Source: Bacteroidota bacterium (GTDB lineage Bacteria > Bacteroidota > Ignavibacteria > UBA10030 > BY39). Taken from it: 34,725 nucleotides of DNA. Shown one piece after another: positions 27,325 to 34,585 of this stretch (position 1 is the stretch's first letter; the number at the start of each line of letters is the position of its first letter). The translations under genes and the position numbers were made by a program. The stretch lies in the NCBI GenBank assembly GCA_030682385.1, contig JAUXOG010000071.1:1-34725 (forward strand), read 5' to 3'. Below the pieces are notes generated by a model. The model ran no database searches. It saw only the letters and a program-made list of their open reading frames with translations, and was not told where the DNA came from.

Positions 27325-28595
27325 TGATGAACATAAATTTTACCAGCGAAAAAGAAAAATCGATAGTGGTGGGTATTAAACTTCCAAATTTAACGCGTCA
27401 GCATGTTAATGATTACTTGGATGAACTTGTTCTACTCGCCGATACAGCGGGCAGCGAGGTTGTGCATCGTATAGTGCAGGAGCGGGTTAGAATTGAAGCA
27501 TCGACTTTTATCGGGGCAGGAAAGGCAGAGGAGATTGCAGAATTAGTTAAAGAGGAAAATATTAATTTAGTGATATTCGACGACGACCTTTCGCGAACGC
27601 AAGTTCGGAATCTTGAAAAAATTATTAACTGCAAAATTGTCGATAGAAGCGGTTTGATACTCGATATCTTTGCTGCGAGGGCGAAGTCGAAAGAAGCTAT
27701 GACACAGGTTGAGTTAGCCCAGTTGCAGTACACACTCACACGGTTAACACGTATGTGGACTCACCTCTCGAAACAATACGGAGGCATCGGCACTAAAGGT
27801 CCCGGTGAAACCCAGATCGAAACCGACCGTCGTGCAATACGTAAGAGGTTACAATTATTAAAAGAAAAACTTACTCAAATTGATAAAGAGCGTGAAGTAC
27901 AACGCAAAGGCAGAAAAGATTTTACACGTATCGCACTTGTCGGCTACACGAATGCAGGAAAATCGACTTTGATGAATGCGCTTGCCGATGCAGATGTGTT
28001 TGTTGAAGACCGGTTGTTTGCGACACTCGATACTACTGTTCGCCTAATGCAGCTTCCTCATTCTCAAAAAGTTTTGCTCTCCGACACCGTAGGTTTTATA
28101 CGAAAGCTTCCCCCAAACCTGATTGCTTCGTTTAAAAGTACACTTGCAGAGGTCGTTGAAGCCGATATTCTGCTACACGTTGTGGATGTGAGCCACCCTC
28201 TTTTTGAAGAGCATATACAAACAGTAATATCTACTATCGAAGAGTTAGGAGCGGAAACAAAAATAACAATATTGGTTTTTAATAAAATTGATGCACTTAC
28301 AGACCGAACAATTTTGAATGAGTTAACCAAAAAGTTCGTCGGTTCAATTGCTGTATCAGCTTTAAGAGGAATAAATATCCCGGCGCTGAAAGAAAAATTG
28401 TTTAGTTATGTATCGGAAGAATTTATTGAAAGGGTTGTTGAAACCGATCATTTAAATTATAAAGTCATCTCTAAACTTCACGATATCGGTGAAATATTAG
28501 AAAAAAAGTTTGGTAATAAAAAAGTATCAATCAAAATACGGTTCAATAAAAAGCGTTTAGGCGACTTTGAAAAACTACTTGCAAAAATTAAATAA
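27324..28595 (+). CDS. hflX: Ribosome-splitting GTPase HflX
   Basis: HflX is a GTPase that binds the 50S subunit and splits or rescues stalled ribosomes during heat and other stress. The 423-residue protein has the N-terminal HflX domain, the glycine-rich GGIGTKGPGETQIETDRR helix loop (153-170), and a G domain with G1 GYTNAGKS (207-214), G2 LDTT (235-238), G3 DTVGF (254-258), G4 NKID (about 307-310) and G5 SAL. Its ATG overlaps the preceding stop by one base (TAATG), a sign of translational coupling. Confidence 0.96.
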   Translation: MMNINFTSEKEKSIVVGIKLPNLTRQHVNDYLDELVLLADTAGSEVVHRIVQERVRIEASTFIGAGKAEEIAELVKEENINLVIFDDDLSRTQVRNLEKIINCKIVDRSGLILDIFAARAKSKEAMTQVELAQLQYTLTRLTRMWTHLSKQYGGIGTKGPGETQIETDRRAIRKRLQLLKEKLTQIDKEREVQRKGRKDFTRIALVGYTNAGKSTLMNALADADVFVEDRLFATLDTTVRLMQLPHSQKVLLSDTVGFIRKLPPNLIASFKSTLAEVVEADILLHVVDVSHPLFEEHIQTVISTIEELGAETKITILVFNKIDALTDRTILNELTKKFVGSIAVSALRGINIPALKEKLFSYVSEEFIERVVETDHLNYKVISKLHDIGEILEKKFGNKKVSIKIRFNKKRLGDFEKLLAKIK

Positions 28596-28618
28596 TATTA
28601 AAATTCATCTTTATACAT

Positions 28619-30160
28619 ATGCTAATACGCATCATCATCACAGCAATTTTAATCGCCTCGTTTGCGGGTTGTTCTTTTAACATTTTCAGAAGCTCATTGC
28701 CGGGCGAAAAAGCAATCACTCCACAATTAATTGCAAAGCATATAAATTTTCTTGCATCCGATTCATTAAAGGGGCGGAATACACCAAGTCCGGAGCTCGA
28801 TTCTGCGGCTGAATATATCGCTAAAGAATTTCACTCGATTGGCTTATCGCCGGTAAACGACAGTTATTTTCAGAAATTAAATTTGTGTGTTGTAAAGTTA
28901 GATAAAGATAACCATTTAAAAATCAGTAAAGATAGATCTGAAAAATTGTTTCAGATAAAAGAAGAATTTACACCTTTCGAAATGACAGGTAACAAGGAAA
29001 CGAATGCGTCCGTTATTTTTGCCGGCTACGGAATTGATGCCCCCGAGTACAATTACAGCGATTACTCGAACATTGATGTTGCCGGAAAAATTGTTTTCGT
29101 TCTGCGGCACGAACCGGGCGAAGAGGATACAAATTCGGTTTTCGATGGAGTTAAGTCAACAGCGTATTCGAATGTTCCACGCAAAGTAAAAACCGCAATT
29201 GAAAAGGGGGCGGTTGGCGTGTTAGTGGCAACCGATCCGCTGAACCATACATCATTAACTCCACGCGGATTTCCATGGCCCTCGCTCTCGAAAACAATTC
29301 CCGAAGATGCCCTTCCGATGAATTTGAGTATGGATGAATCGAAGAAAATACCTGTCGTCCACGTCGGCGAAGAAGTAATTAATTTACTATTCGGCAATGT
29401 TGACTCATTGAAGAATCTTCAATCCGAAATCGATGCTTCGTTCACTTCCCAATCGTTTCAATTCGAAAATGTTTCTGTTAATCTTAAAACGACTACGATT
29501 GTTACAGAGAAACCCGCAAGAAATGTGGTGGGCTTTTTAGAAGGTTCTGATCCGGTTCTGAAAAACGAAGGAGTGGTGATTGGGGCGCATTGTGACCATG
29601 TTGGTTACAAAAAAAAACACGAACCGGATACTGATTACATCTTTAACGGTGCCGACGATAATGCTTCTGGAACGAGTGGAGTACTGGCAATCGCTGCAGC
29701 TTTTACTGCGATGAAGACAAAACCGAAACGTAGCGTAATGTTTTTAACGTTTGCCGGTGAGGAAAAAGGATTATTGGGTTCGGAAGCGTACGTTGAAAAT
29801 CCGTTGTTCTCTTTGGAAAAAACAGTTGTTATGCTTAATTTAGATATGATTGGAAGAAACCACGAAGATACACTCTTTATTATCGGCAGTTCACGCAGTC
29901 CTGATGTTGCTGCAATTAATGCTGAAGAAAATTCTTTTATCGGATTTACTTTAGCCGGTAATGAAGAGAGATATGTCGGTGGCAGCGATCATGCGAGTTT
30001 TATGAAAAAGAAAGTACCGGCTTTGTTCTATCACACAGGCACTCACGCCGATTACCACAAAGTAACCGACCATGCCGATTTAATTGATATGACGAAGGCG
30101 GCGAAAGTTTCGCAGCTTGCATTTCGAACCGCATGGCGTCTTGCTAACGAAAATAAATAA
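28619..30160 (+). CDS. M28-family zinc aminopeptidase, lipoprotein
   Basis: The 513-residue protein has a lipoprotein signal (lipobox ASFAGC, modified Cys 18), so it is probably anchored in the outer or inner membrane and faces the periplasm or outside. A PA-type insert (about 120-260) precedes the M28 peptidase core with a two-zinc site: H324 in GAHCDHVG, D346/D347 in GADDNASG, E381/E382 in FAGEEKGLLGS, D409 in LDMIGR and a His in GTHADYH (475-480). It probably trims amino acids from peptides. It starts 23 bases after hflX. Confidence 0.92.
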   Translation: MLIRIIITAILIASFAGCSFNIFRSSLPGEKAITPQLIAKHINFLASDSLKGRNTPSPELDSAAEYIAKEFHSIGLSPVNDSYFQKLNLCVVKLDKDNHLKISKDRSEKLFQIKEEFTPFEMTGNKETNASVIFAGYGIDAPEYNYSDYSNIDVAGKIVFVLRHEPGEEDTNSVFDGVKSTAYSNVPRKVKTAIEKGAVGVLVATDPLNHTSLTPRGFPWPSLSKTIPEDALPMNLSMDESKKIPVVHVGEEVINLLFGNVDSLKNLQSEIDASFTSQSFQFENVSVNLKTTTIVTEKPARNVVGFLEGSDPVLKNEGVVIGAHCDHVGYKKKHEPDTDYIFNGADDNASGTSGVLAIAAAFTAMKTKPKRSVMFLTFAGEEKGLLGSEAYVENPLFSLEKTVVMLNLDMIGRNHEDTLFIIGSSRSPDVAAINAEENSFIGFTLAGNEERYVGGSDHASFMKKKVPALFYHTGTHADYHKVTDHADLIDMTKAAKVSQLAFRTAWRLANENK

Positions 30161-30188
30161 TCAAAAACAAAATTTAAAAGGAAAAGTT

Positions 30189-31031
30189 ATGAAAAAACAA
30201 TTGTCTCAATTAGTTTCGATGGTTCTAATTATCTTATTAATTGCCTCAGTCGCAGTGGCGCAGGAGAGTTTTAAATTAGAATACAAATTCGAAAAAGGGA
30301 AAACCTTTCGTTACAAGGATATTTCATCGGGAAAGATGACGCAGGAAATGATGGGGAAAGAAATGAAGATGAGCAGCGAGGGGGAAAAGGTGATAAAAAT
30401 TATTGTAGATGATGTTTCTAAAACCGGAGATATTACAATTACGACTTCTACTGATTCGATGAAGGTTTTCAGCAGCACCCCGATGGGCGATACAACGATT
30501 TATCCGACAGAATTATTGAATAAACGAACTGTTGTAACTTTCTCAAATAAAGGGAAAATACTTTTAGAACAGGTAATTGATTCTATTAAGCAGACCGGCA
30601 GAATGGCAAGTATGGCTCCGACTGAACCGGTTAAATTTCATATTCTACCGGAAGATGCGAAAGCTATAGGAACGATTTGGAATTCATTAACCGTTGATAC
30701 AGTCGATCGTATGGGCGGAAAAGTTTTAACTACTTCCGACATCGAATATACACTCGTTGGAAAAGAGAAAAAACTTGGTTACGATTGCTTAAAAATTTCT
30801 TTTAAGGGAAAAACAGAAATCGAAGGGAAGGCAAGTGTTCAAGGTATGGAATTGATGATTGAAGGTTCGGGAAAAATTAACGGCAGTTTCTATTTTGATC
30901 CGAAATTGGGATTAGTCGTTTTTGAAGATACGGAAGTCGATTCTGAAATGACAATGGCAACCACAGGTGAACAAGCTATGATAATCCCGATTACACAATT
31001 TGTTAAGAATACACGCACATTGGTGAAGTAA
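30189..31031 (+). CDS. Exported DUF6263-like protein
   Basis: This 280-residue protein has a clear signal peptide (MKKQLSQLVSMVLIILLIAS, cleaved after VAVA). The mature part begins FKLEYKFEKGKTFRYKD and is a beta-rich sequence with several DTT/DSM turns. It resembles the DUF6263 family of Bacteroidota, whose function is not known; the assignment rests on the N-terminal pattern. ATG 30189 is chosen because AAAAGGAAAAG directly precedes it and it begins the signal peptide. It is the last gene of the plus-strand run, 28 bases after the M28 gene. Confidence 0.75.
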   Translation: MKKQLSQLVSMVLIILLIASVAVAQESFKLEYKFEKGKTFRYKDISSGKMTQEMMGKEMKMSSEGEKVIKIIVDDVSKTGDITITTSTDSMKVFSSTPMGDTTIYPTELLNKRTVVTFSNKGKILLEQVIDSIKQTGRMASMAPTEPVKFHILPEDAKAIGTIWNSLTVDTVDRMGGKVLTTSDIEYTLVGKEKKLGYDCLKISFKGKTEIEGKASVQGMELMIEGSGKINGSFYFDPKLGLVVFEDTEVDSEMTMATTGEQAMIIPITQFVKNTRTLVK

Positions 31032-31298
31032 TAAAAAGATATTTGTTTGTTATCGCGATCCATCGAAGGCGAAGTCGGAAATGGCTTTGCCTTCGACTGC
31101 GATCATAAGGGATTTCAGGGGGAAAAACTGTCCCCCAGCACAAAAGTTTGTTGGAAGCACAACCGTTCAAATAATAACGGTTCGTTGTTTGTTTCGTCTG
31201 TGCTGTATCTATCAATTATACTGCTGTCTTGGTGCGTTTGCTTGGTAGCTCTTTTGAATTTTTTAGCGTTGGTCTGTGCGTTGTAAAAAATGCAAATG

Positions 31299-31317
31299 CC
31301 TGCCTGTAGCAGACAGG
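31299..31317. repeat. Palindromic repeat, imperfect copy
   Basis: CCTGCCTGTAGCAGACAGG pairs as two short stems with one mismatch. A perfect relative, CCTGCCTGCAGCAGGCAGG, lies at 34233-34251, where it truncates a transposase. The two differ at two positions. Confidence 0.65.
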
Positions 31318-31389
31318 TGCTACCAAATGCGGTGTAATTCGGTCATGTAGTTTGAGTAATATTTTATTGTCTGAATACTAACAAACAAA

Positions 31390-31428
31390 AAGTGTTTCTG
31401 ACTATAAAGTCAGAAACACTTAAATTTT
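31390..31428. terminator. Bidirectional intrinsic terminator
   Basis: A perfect 14-bp stem (AAGTGTTTCTGACT at 31390-31403, AGTCAGAAACACTT at 31408-31421) with loop ATAA is flanked by an A-rich run on the left and a T-rich run on the right. It can stop both the plus-strand run ending with the DUF6263-like gene and the minus-strand Met-rich gene. Confidence 0.9.
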
Positions 31429-31443
31429 TTTGTCGTTTTAGTT

Positions 31444-31869
31444 CTATGCTTGTTCTTTCACAAACATTGCAACTGTAATTCCGAAAATCACATGCCCCAT
31501 AATGCTGCCCATCATCATTAACAACATGCTGCCTTCCATTGGTGGCATTGGCATCATCATTCCCATTATTGCCATCATTATTTGAGCAAAGATAAATACT
31601 GCCATTCCGAAGATTGCTCCTTTCAAAATATTGTTACTGATTTTTTTCAACACATTAAGAAAGAAGAAAGCATAAGCCATAGCGAAAATTATTCCTATCA
31701 TAAAGTGCATCATCCAACCTACTACGATTGGAAAACCCATCATCATTGAGAGCATTGCTGGTGGGTTCATTTTTGGCATTCCCAGCATGGGTGCAATCAT
31801 CATTACCATTGTCATTACGGCTGTGCCGATGATGCCACCAATTAGTGCTGTTTGAATTTTATTTGTCAT
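31444..31869 (-). CDS. Methionine-rich small membrane protein
   Basis: The 141-residue protein has about four hydrophobic helices and 31 methionines (22%), many in runs such as SMMMG, GMMMPMPPM and LLMMMG. Conserved-looking features are GGIIGTAVMTMVM at the N-terminus, a WMMHF motif in the second helix and GHVIFG in the last. I do not recognise a firm family; it may belong to the DUF6789-like membrane proteins. Methionine clusters in membrane proteins can bind Cu(I) or Ag(I), which would fit the cysteine-histidine-rich exported protein encoded just upstream, but metal binding is an inference. Confidence 0.75.
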   Translation of the reverse strand: MTNKIQTALIGGIIGTAVMTMVMMIAPMLGMPKMNPPAMLSMMMGFPIVVGWMMHFMIGIIFAMAYAFFFLNVLKKISNNILKGAIFGMAVFIFAQIMMAIMGMMMPMPPMEGSMLLMMMGSIMGHVIFGITVAMFVKEQA

Positions 31870-31898
31870 GATATTTTTTGTTTAATGGTTTTAAAAAT

Positions 31899-31926
31899 TC
31901 AGGAGTTGGCGAAAGCCAACTCCTGA
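31899..31926 (-). terminator. Hairpin with GAAA loop between the two metal-module genes
   Basis: TCAGGAGTTGGC and GCCAACTCCTGA form a perfect 12-bp stem with a stable GAAA tetraloop. On the minus strand it is followed by AATTTTTAAAA. It lies four bases after the stop of the HxCxxxC protein gene and about 30 bases before the start of the Met-rich gene, so it could terminate or attenuate transcription between them. Confidence 0.75.
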
Positions 31927-31930
31927 TTAA

Positions 31931-32266
31931 TTACATTTTCTTTTTGCATGCTTCCCCGCAAGTGTGTCCTTTCTCACCGTGTGCATACATGTGATTTCCG
32001 TTTTTACAAGCATCGGTGCATACATGGTCTTTCATTTCCATTTTCTCCGAATTGGTGTTTGCAGTTTTACATGCTTCGGTGCAGGTGTGTCCTTTTTCAC
32101 CATGTGCATACACGCAATGCCCTGAAGTGTGGCATGCATCTGTGCATGTGTGGGTTTTCATTTCCATATTTTGTTTTTCTTTCTTCTCTTTTTTAGAAGA
32201 TATTTGAGCATTTGCACTGATTGAAATGCCCAAAATGATTACGAATGCAAGAATTAATTGTTTCAT
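31931..32266 (-). CDS. Exported Cys/His-rich repeat protein with four HxCxxxC motifs
   Basis: The 111-residue protein has a signal peptide (1-20, ending SANA). The mature part holds nine Cys and nine His. Four HxCxxxC motifs occur (H39-C41-C45, H60-C62-C66, H81-C83-C87, H101-C103-C107), arranged as two 41-42-residue repeats that each include the spacer AHGEKG. The spacing and His/Cys content strongly suggest metal binding in the periplasm or outside, most likely of a soft metal such as copper, zinc or mercury. I do not know a named family. It lies in a minus-strand set with an ECF sigma factor and a MerC-like gene, which suggests metal-stress control. Confidence 0.8.
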   Translation of the reverse strand: MKQLILAFVIILGISISANAQISSKKEKKEKQNMEMKTHTCTDACHTSGHCVYAHGEKGHTCTEACKTANTNSEKMEMKDHVCTDACKNGNHMYAHGEKGHTCGEACKKKM

Positions 32267-32387
32267 TGTTTTTGATTTTTAAATTGTTTATAAAATTTTA
32301 ATTACAAACAAACAGTCGTTGCAAATTTTGAAACCTGACAAGCGGATAAAAAAATATTTTTGTGAAATAGAGAAAGACGTGTATGGC

Positions 32388-32849
32388 TTAATGCTGAACT
32401 AATAGTTTGCCTTGCGTTATGGGCAAATTTCCATTTGTGGAAATTGTGAAAAGATAAATTCCTGATTCAAGCAAAGTGGAATTGAGTTGAAAGAAATCTT
32501 CTTTGGTGGTAGTAGTGAAAACCGAAATTCCACTCATGTTATAAAGTGTGAGTTGATGTTCCTGCTTTATGCTGTTGTCAAAATAAATTTTGGCTTCGGT
32601 GCTTACAGTGTTTGGTCGTATTTGGTAGCCGCTGTTTTCTATATCAATAATTTCAACTGAAACAATTTGAGAGTAACCTTGATTGCCCAATTCAAGACGG
32701 TAATAATTGATTTGGTTTTTGATTGGATGTTGGTCGGTGAAATCATAATTTATCGGTTCAGATGAACTTCCGCAAACTCCAGATATATTTCCAATTTGTG
32801 AAAACTGGATGCTGTCGGTTGAACGGTAAATTTGTATTCCGTTGCAAGT
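32388..32849 (-). pseudogene. C-terminal fragment of a T9SS-sorted surface protein
   Basis: From about 32849 downwards the frame reads CNGIQIYRSTDSIQFSQIGN, then a fibronectin-like INYYRLELGNQGYSQ segment, and ends in a type IX secretion sorting domain (LTLYNMSGISVF ... LLESGIYLFTISTNG ... GKLLVQH). Such C-terminal domains send proteins of Bacteroidota through the type IX system. There is no start or signal peptide of its own. The upstream codons of this frame are the MerC gene read in the wrong frame, so it is a fragment joined to merC by rearrangement. About 150 residues remain. Confidence 0.75.
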
Positions 32850-33085
32850 GCAATAATTAACGGGAAAATATTTTTGTGTTGGCGGTAAGAAATATAAGTT
32901 CCTATCAGAGAAATCAAAACAAGTGCCTGAAAAACATATTCTGTCCATCCACCGAAAAGCTCTGCTGAACCCAAACCAAATGAAGCCAATAAGAACCCAA
33001 GCAATGGGAAACAACACGGAGTTGCCAATGCAGCAAGGAACAAACCTATTGTTCCAATTTTATCAAGATTTGCTGAGAGTTTCAT
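32750..33085 (-). CDS. MerC-like transporter, 3' end replaced
   Basis: The first 80 or so of the 111 residues match the MerC domain: DKIGTIGLFLAALATPCCFP with the metal-binding Cys pair C24-C25, and further hydrophobic helices (about 10-40, 48-65). MerC proteins carry mercuric ions, and relatives in Bacteroidota often sit beside ECF sigma factors without other mer genes. From about residue 83 the homology stops and the frame runs through the antisigma-unrelated T9SS fragment in another frame, giving a 29-residue tail that is not native. ATG 33085 directly abuts the stop of the preceding gene. The last helices of the family are therefore missing and function is doubtful. Confidence 0.7.
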   Translation of the reverse strand: MKLSANLDKIGTIGLFLAALATPCCFPLLGFLLASFGLGSAELFGGWTEYVFQALVLISLIGTYISYRQHKNIFPLIIALATEYKFTVQPTASSFHKLEIYLEFAEVHLNR

Positions 33086-33349
33086 TTACAATTTTGAAAT
33101 TATTTGTTGTTTCAATTCGTTATTGGTGATTAGAGGAACTTGCGTTTCGTCTATTTTATGAATGTGTCTGTTAAGCAATTCATCCAAAATTTTACTTTGC
33201 TTCTGATATGCTTTGCAGCCATCGCACATCGCGGTGTGCATGTGCAACATCACATTTTCTTTCATGGAAAGATTTACTACCGATTTCTTGTCTATCAACT
33301 CGCTTGCCTTTTTGCAAGAGAGCATCAATATGTTCATTAACTTTTTCAT
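33086..33349 (-). CDS. Small zinc-finger anti-sigma-like protein
   Basis: The 87-residue protein begins MKKLMNILMLSCKKASELID, with C12 in the usual first position, and has the zinc-finger motif H38-x3-C42-x2-C45 (HTAMCDGC) of the ZAS anti-sigma class. The rest is a charged helix with no transmembrane segment. It lies four bases after the ECF sigma gene and abuts merC, so it probably binds and inhibits that sigma factor and releases it on oxidation or metal binding. The family match is by motif and context. Confidence 0.75.
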   Translation of the reverse strand: MKKLMNILMLSCKKASELIDKKSVVNLSMKENVMLHMHTAMCDGCKAYQKQSKILDELLNRHIHKIDETQVPLITNNELKQQIISKL

Positions 33350-33353
33350 TGTT

Positions 33354-33929
33354 CTATTTTTTGAACCAATTTAATTCCAAACATTTTCTCAACTGCAACT
33401 TAGCCCTGTGAAGTATCTGCCAAAAATTAGTATTGGTAATCCCCAATTCCTGACAAATGTGTTCACCATTTTTTTCTTCCATAAATTTTAACCGGATTGC
33501 AGAAAACCAATTGACGGGAAGTTTTTTCATGCAGTGGTGCAGGGTTTTCTGAAATTCGTCATTGTCCAAAAGGTGTTCAGTGTCGTCTGCCCACTGTTGC
33601 GGTCTTTGGTCGGGTTTCCACTGGTCGTTACTGTCAAAGAGGGTTTCAAAAATGGAGTTGTCGTCAACCATTGGTCTGCGGTAACTTCTGCGGTAATGGT
33701 CGTTTATTTTGTTGTTGAGAATGGCGAACAACCATGTCTTTGGGCTACTGTCACCTTTGAACTTGTCAAAGGACTGAACTGCTGCCAAAAATGCTTCCTG
33801 AACTAAATCTTCTGCTGTTTCCTTACTTGATGTCTTATGTATAGCCCATGAATACAGGCTGTCGGAATACAACTCCACCCAACACTTGATTGTGGCAGTC
33901 GGATTTTTGGTATCCATTACATTTTCCAT
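33354..33929 (-). CDS. ECF-subfamily RNA polymerase sigma factor
   Basis: The 191-residue protein has sigma region 2 (about 15-85, with the ETAEDLVQEAFLAAVQSFDK and SSPKTWLFAILNNKINDHYRR segments) and region 4 (about 130-188, with a helix-turn-helix in GEHICQELGITNTNFWQILHRAKLQLRKCL). It resembles the TIGR02943-type ECF sigma factors of Bacteroidota. It heads a minus-strand set with a zinc-finger anti-sigma-like gene and a MerC-like gene. A second ATG (33917, giving MDTKNP) is an alternative start. A TAnnTTTG promoter element lies very close to the first ATG. Confidence 0.92.
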   Translation of the reverse strand: MENVMDTKNPTATIKCWVELYSDSLYSWAIHKTSSKETAEDLVQEAFLAAVQSFDKFKGDSSPKTWLFAILNNKINDHYRRSYRRPMVDDNSIFETLFDSNDQWKPDQRPQQWADDTEHLLDNDEFQKTLHHCMKKLPVNWFSAIRLKFMEEKNGEHICQELGITNTNFWQILHRAKLQLRKCLELNWFKK

Positions 33930-34227
33930 TTGGCAAAGGTAGATTTTAGAGTTGTCAATTTGTTACGAAACAGTTTTTAGTGCGTTTGGCAAAATTAAAT
34001 GTGGTGTTTTTGTGTCGGCTTGCGTGTCGGCTGTCTTTCACCTTGTCTGTCGATATTTTGGTGGTCTCTCGGTCTTTTTACAATGACCGGTATCGTCCTG
34101 CAAAAATACGCAATACTTTTGTGAACCTATAATTCTCATTCGCCGTGAACAAAAGTATTGAGCGAGGCTTTTTGTCATTGGTTTATACCAGCGTCGTATT
34201 TTTGCTTGAAACGTTACACGTTTCGAG
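33930..34227. other. Non-coding stretch with nested inverted repeats
   Basis: No gene is supported here. The main feature is a nested palindrome. The outer arms GCAAAAATACG (34100-34110) and CGTATTTTTGC (34195-34205) enclose the exact inner pair CAATACTTTTGT (34111-34122) and ACAAAAGTATTG (34149-34160). Next to it, GAAACGT-TAC-ACGTTTC (34208-34224) forms a 7-bp hairpin. The block could be a repeat element or recombination site. Confidence 0.55.
33934..33941 (-). promoter_or_regulatory. Bacteroidota-type -7 element (TAnnTTTG)
   Basis: On the minus strand TACCTTTG matches the -7 consensus TAnnTTTG of Bacteroidota sigma-A promoters. It ends five bases before the first ATG of the sigma gene, so the transcript would be leaderless or start at the second ATG. 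A convincing -33 TTTG at the right distance was not found. Confidence 0.3.
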
Positions 34228-34491
34228 TTAGACCTGCCTGCAGCAGGCAGGCATCTGTTCATCGCTCAATCCAAAATATTCTTGCAATATCAGAATCTTA
34301 AACATCAATACATATTCGTATGGTGGACGACCCCCTGGACCTTTGGCTTCTTTGCGCATAGCCTCGTTCAGAATTGGAACGAAAAGATTCCAATCAATTG
34401 CTTCGTTTATTTTCTCTAATGGATCACCTAATCTGCTGATCCGCTCTAATTTGTTTTGTTCATCAAAGAACCCAGGGTTATTCTTTCTCAT
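34228..34491 (-). pseudogene. IS5-family transposase, N-terminal fragment
   Basis: The frame begins MRKNNPGFFDEQNKLERISR and continues with the DUF772 domain typical of IS5-family transposases (GRPPYEYVLMFKILILQEYF, GLSDEQ). Homology ends at about 34255. The last eight codons are a palindromic repeat read through, and stop at 34228. The DDE catalytic domain is missing, so it cannot transpose. Confidence 0.85.
34233..34251. repeat. Perfect palindromic repeat at the IS break point
   Basis: CCTGCCTG-CAG-CAGGCAGG is an exact 8-bp-stem hairpin located precisely where the transposase homology stops. An imperfect copy lies at 31299-31317. Confidence 0.8.
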
Positions 34492-34585
34492 CGCTCTTCC
34501 TCATAGTGTTTTCTGTTATCTTTTTTCTTACTTGTAATGTAATCAAATATTCTCACACTTTAAAAGTTAGTTTTTGGAAGTGCCC
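34252..34585 (-). mobile_element. IS5-like element remnant with one intact end
   Basis: The remnant runs from the transposase break (about 34255) to the terminal sequence GTTAGTTTTTGGAAGTGCCC (34566-34585). The adjacent CTAA (34585-34588) fits the YTAR targets of the IS5 subgroup. The element interrupts an RluA-family gene. The other end is not visible in the window. Confidence 0.7.

Larger units (their letters stand above)
31032..31443. other. Repeat-rich intergenic region between convergent genes
   Basis: This 412-base stretch has no gene I accept. It contains an inverted pair CGAAGGC/GCCTTCG near 31064-31100, an AACCGTT/AACGGTT pair (31161-31167 and 31176-31182), an imperfect palindrome at 31299-31317, and a strong bidirectional terminator at 31390-31421. 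It marks the change from the conserved operon to the accessory-looking right end. Confidence 0.55.

Noticed and set aside
30117-30188. Upstream extension of the DUF6263-like gene into the M28 gene
   Set aside because: The signal peptide and a purine-rich ribosome-binding site both point to ATG 30189.
31047-31286. Plus-strand reading frame of 79 codons in the intergenic region
   Set aside because: It has no ribosome-binding site or recognisable domain, is built across inverted repeats, and lies between two convergent genes.
32850-33017. N-terminal 56 codons of the frame that holds the T9SS fragment, as part of one gene
   Set aside because: These codons are the MerC gene read in another frame; the MerC frame is clearly the coding one here.
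34038-34262. Minus-strand reading frame of 74 codons next to the IS remnant
   Set aside because: It runs through the nested inverted repeats and the palindrome; its composition and lack of homology point to chance.
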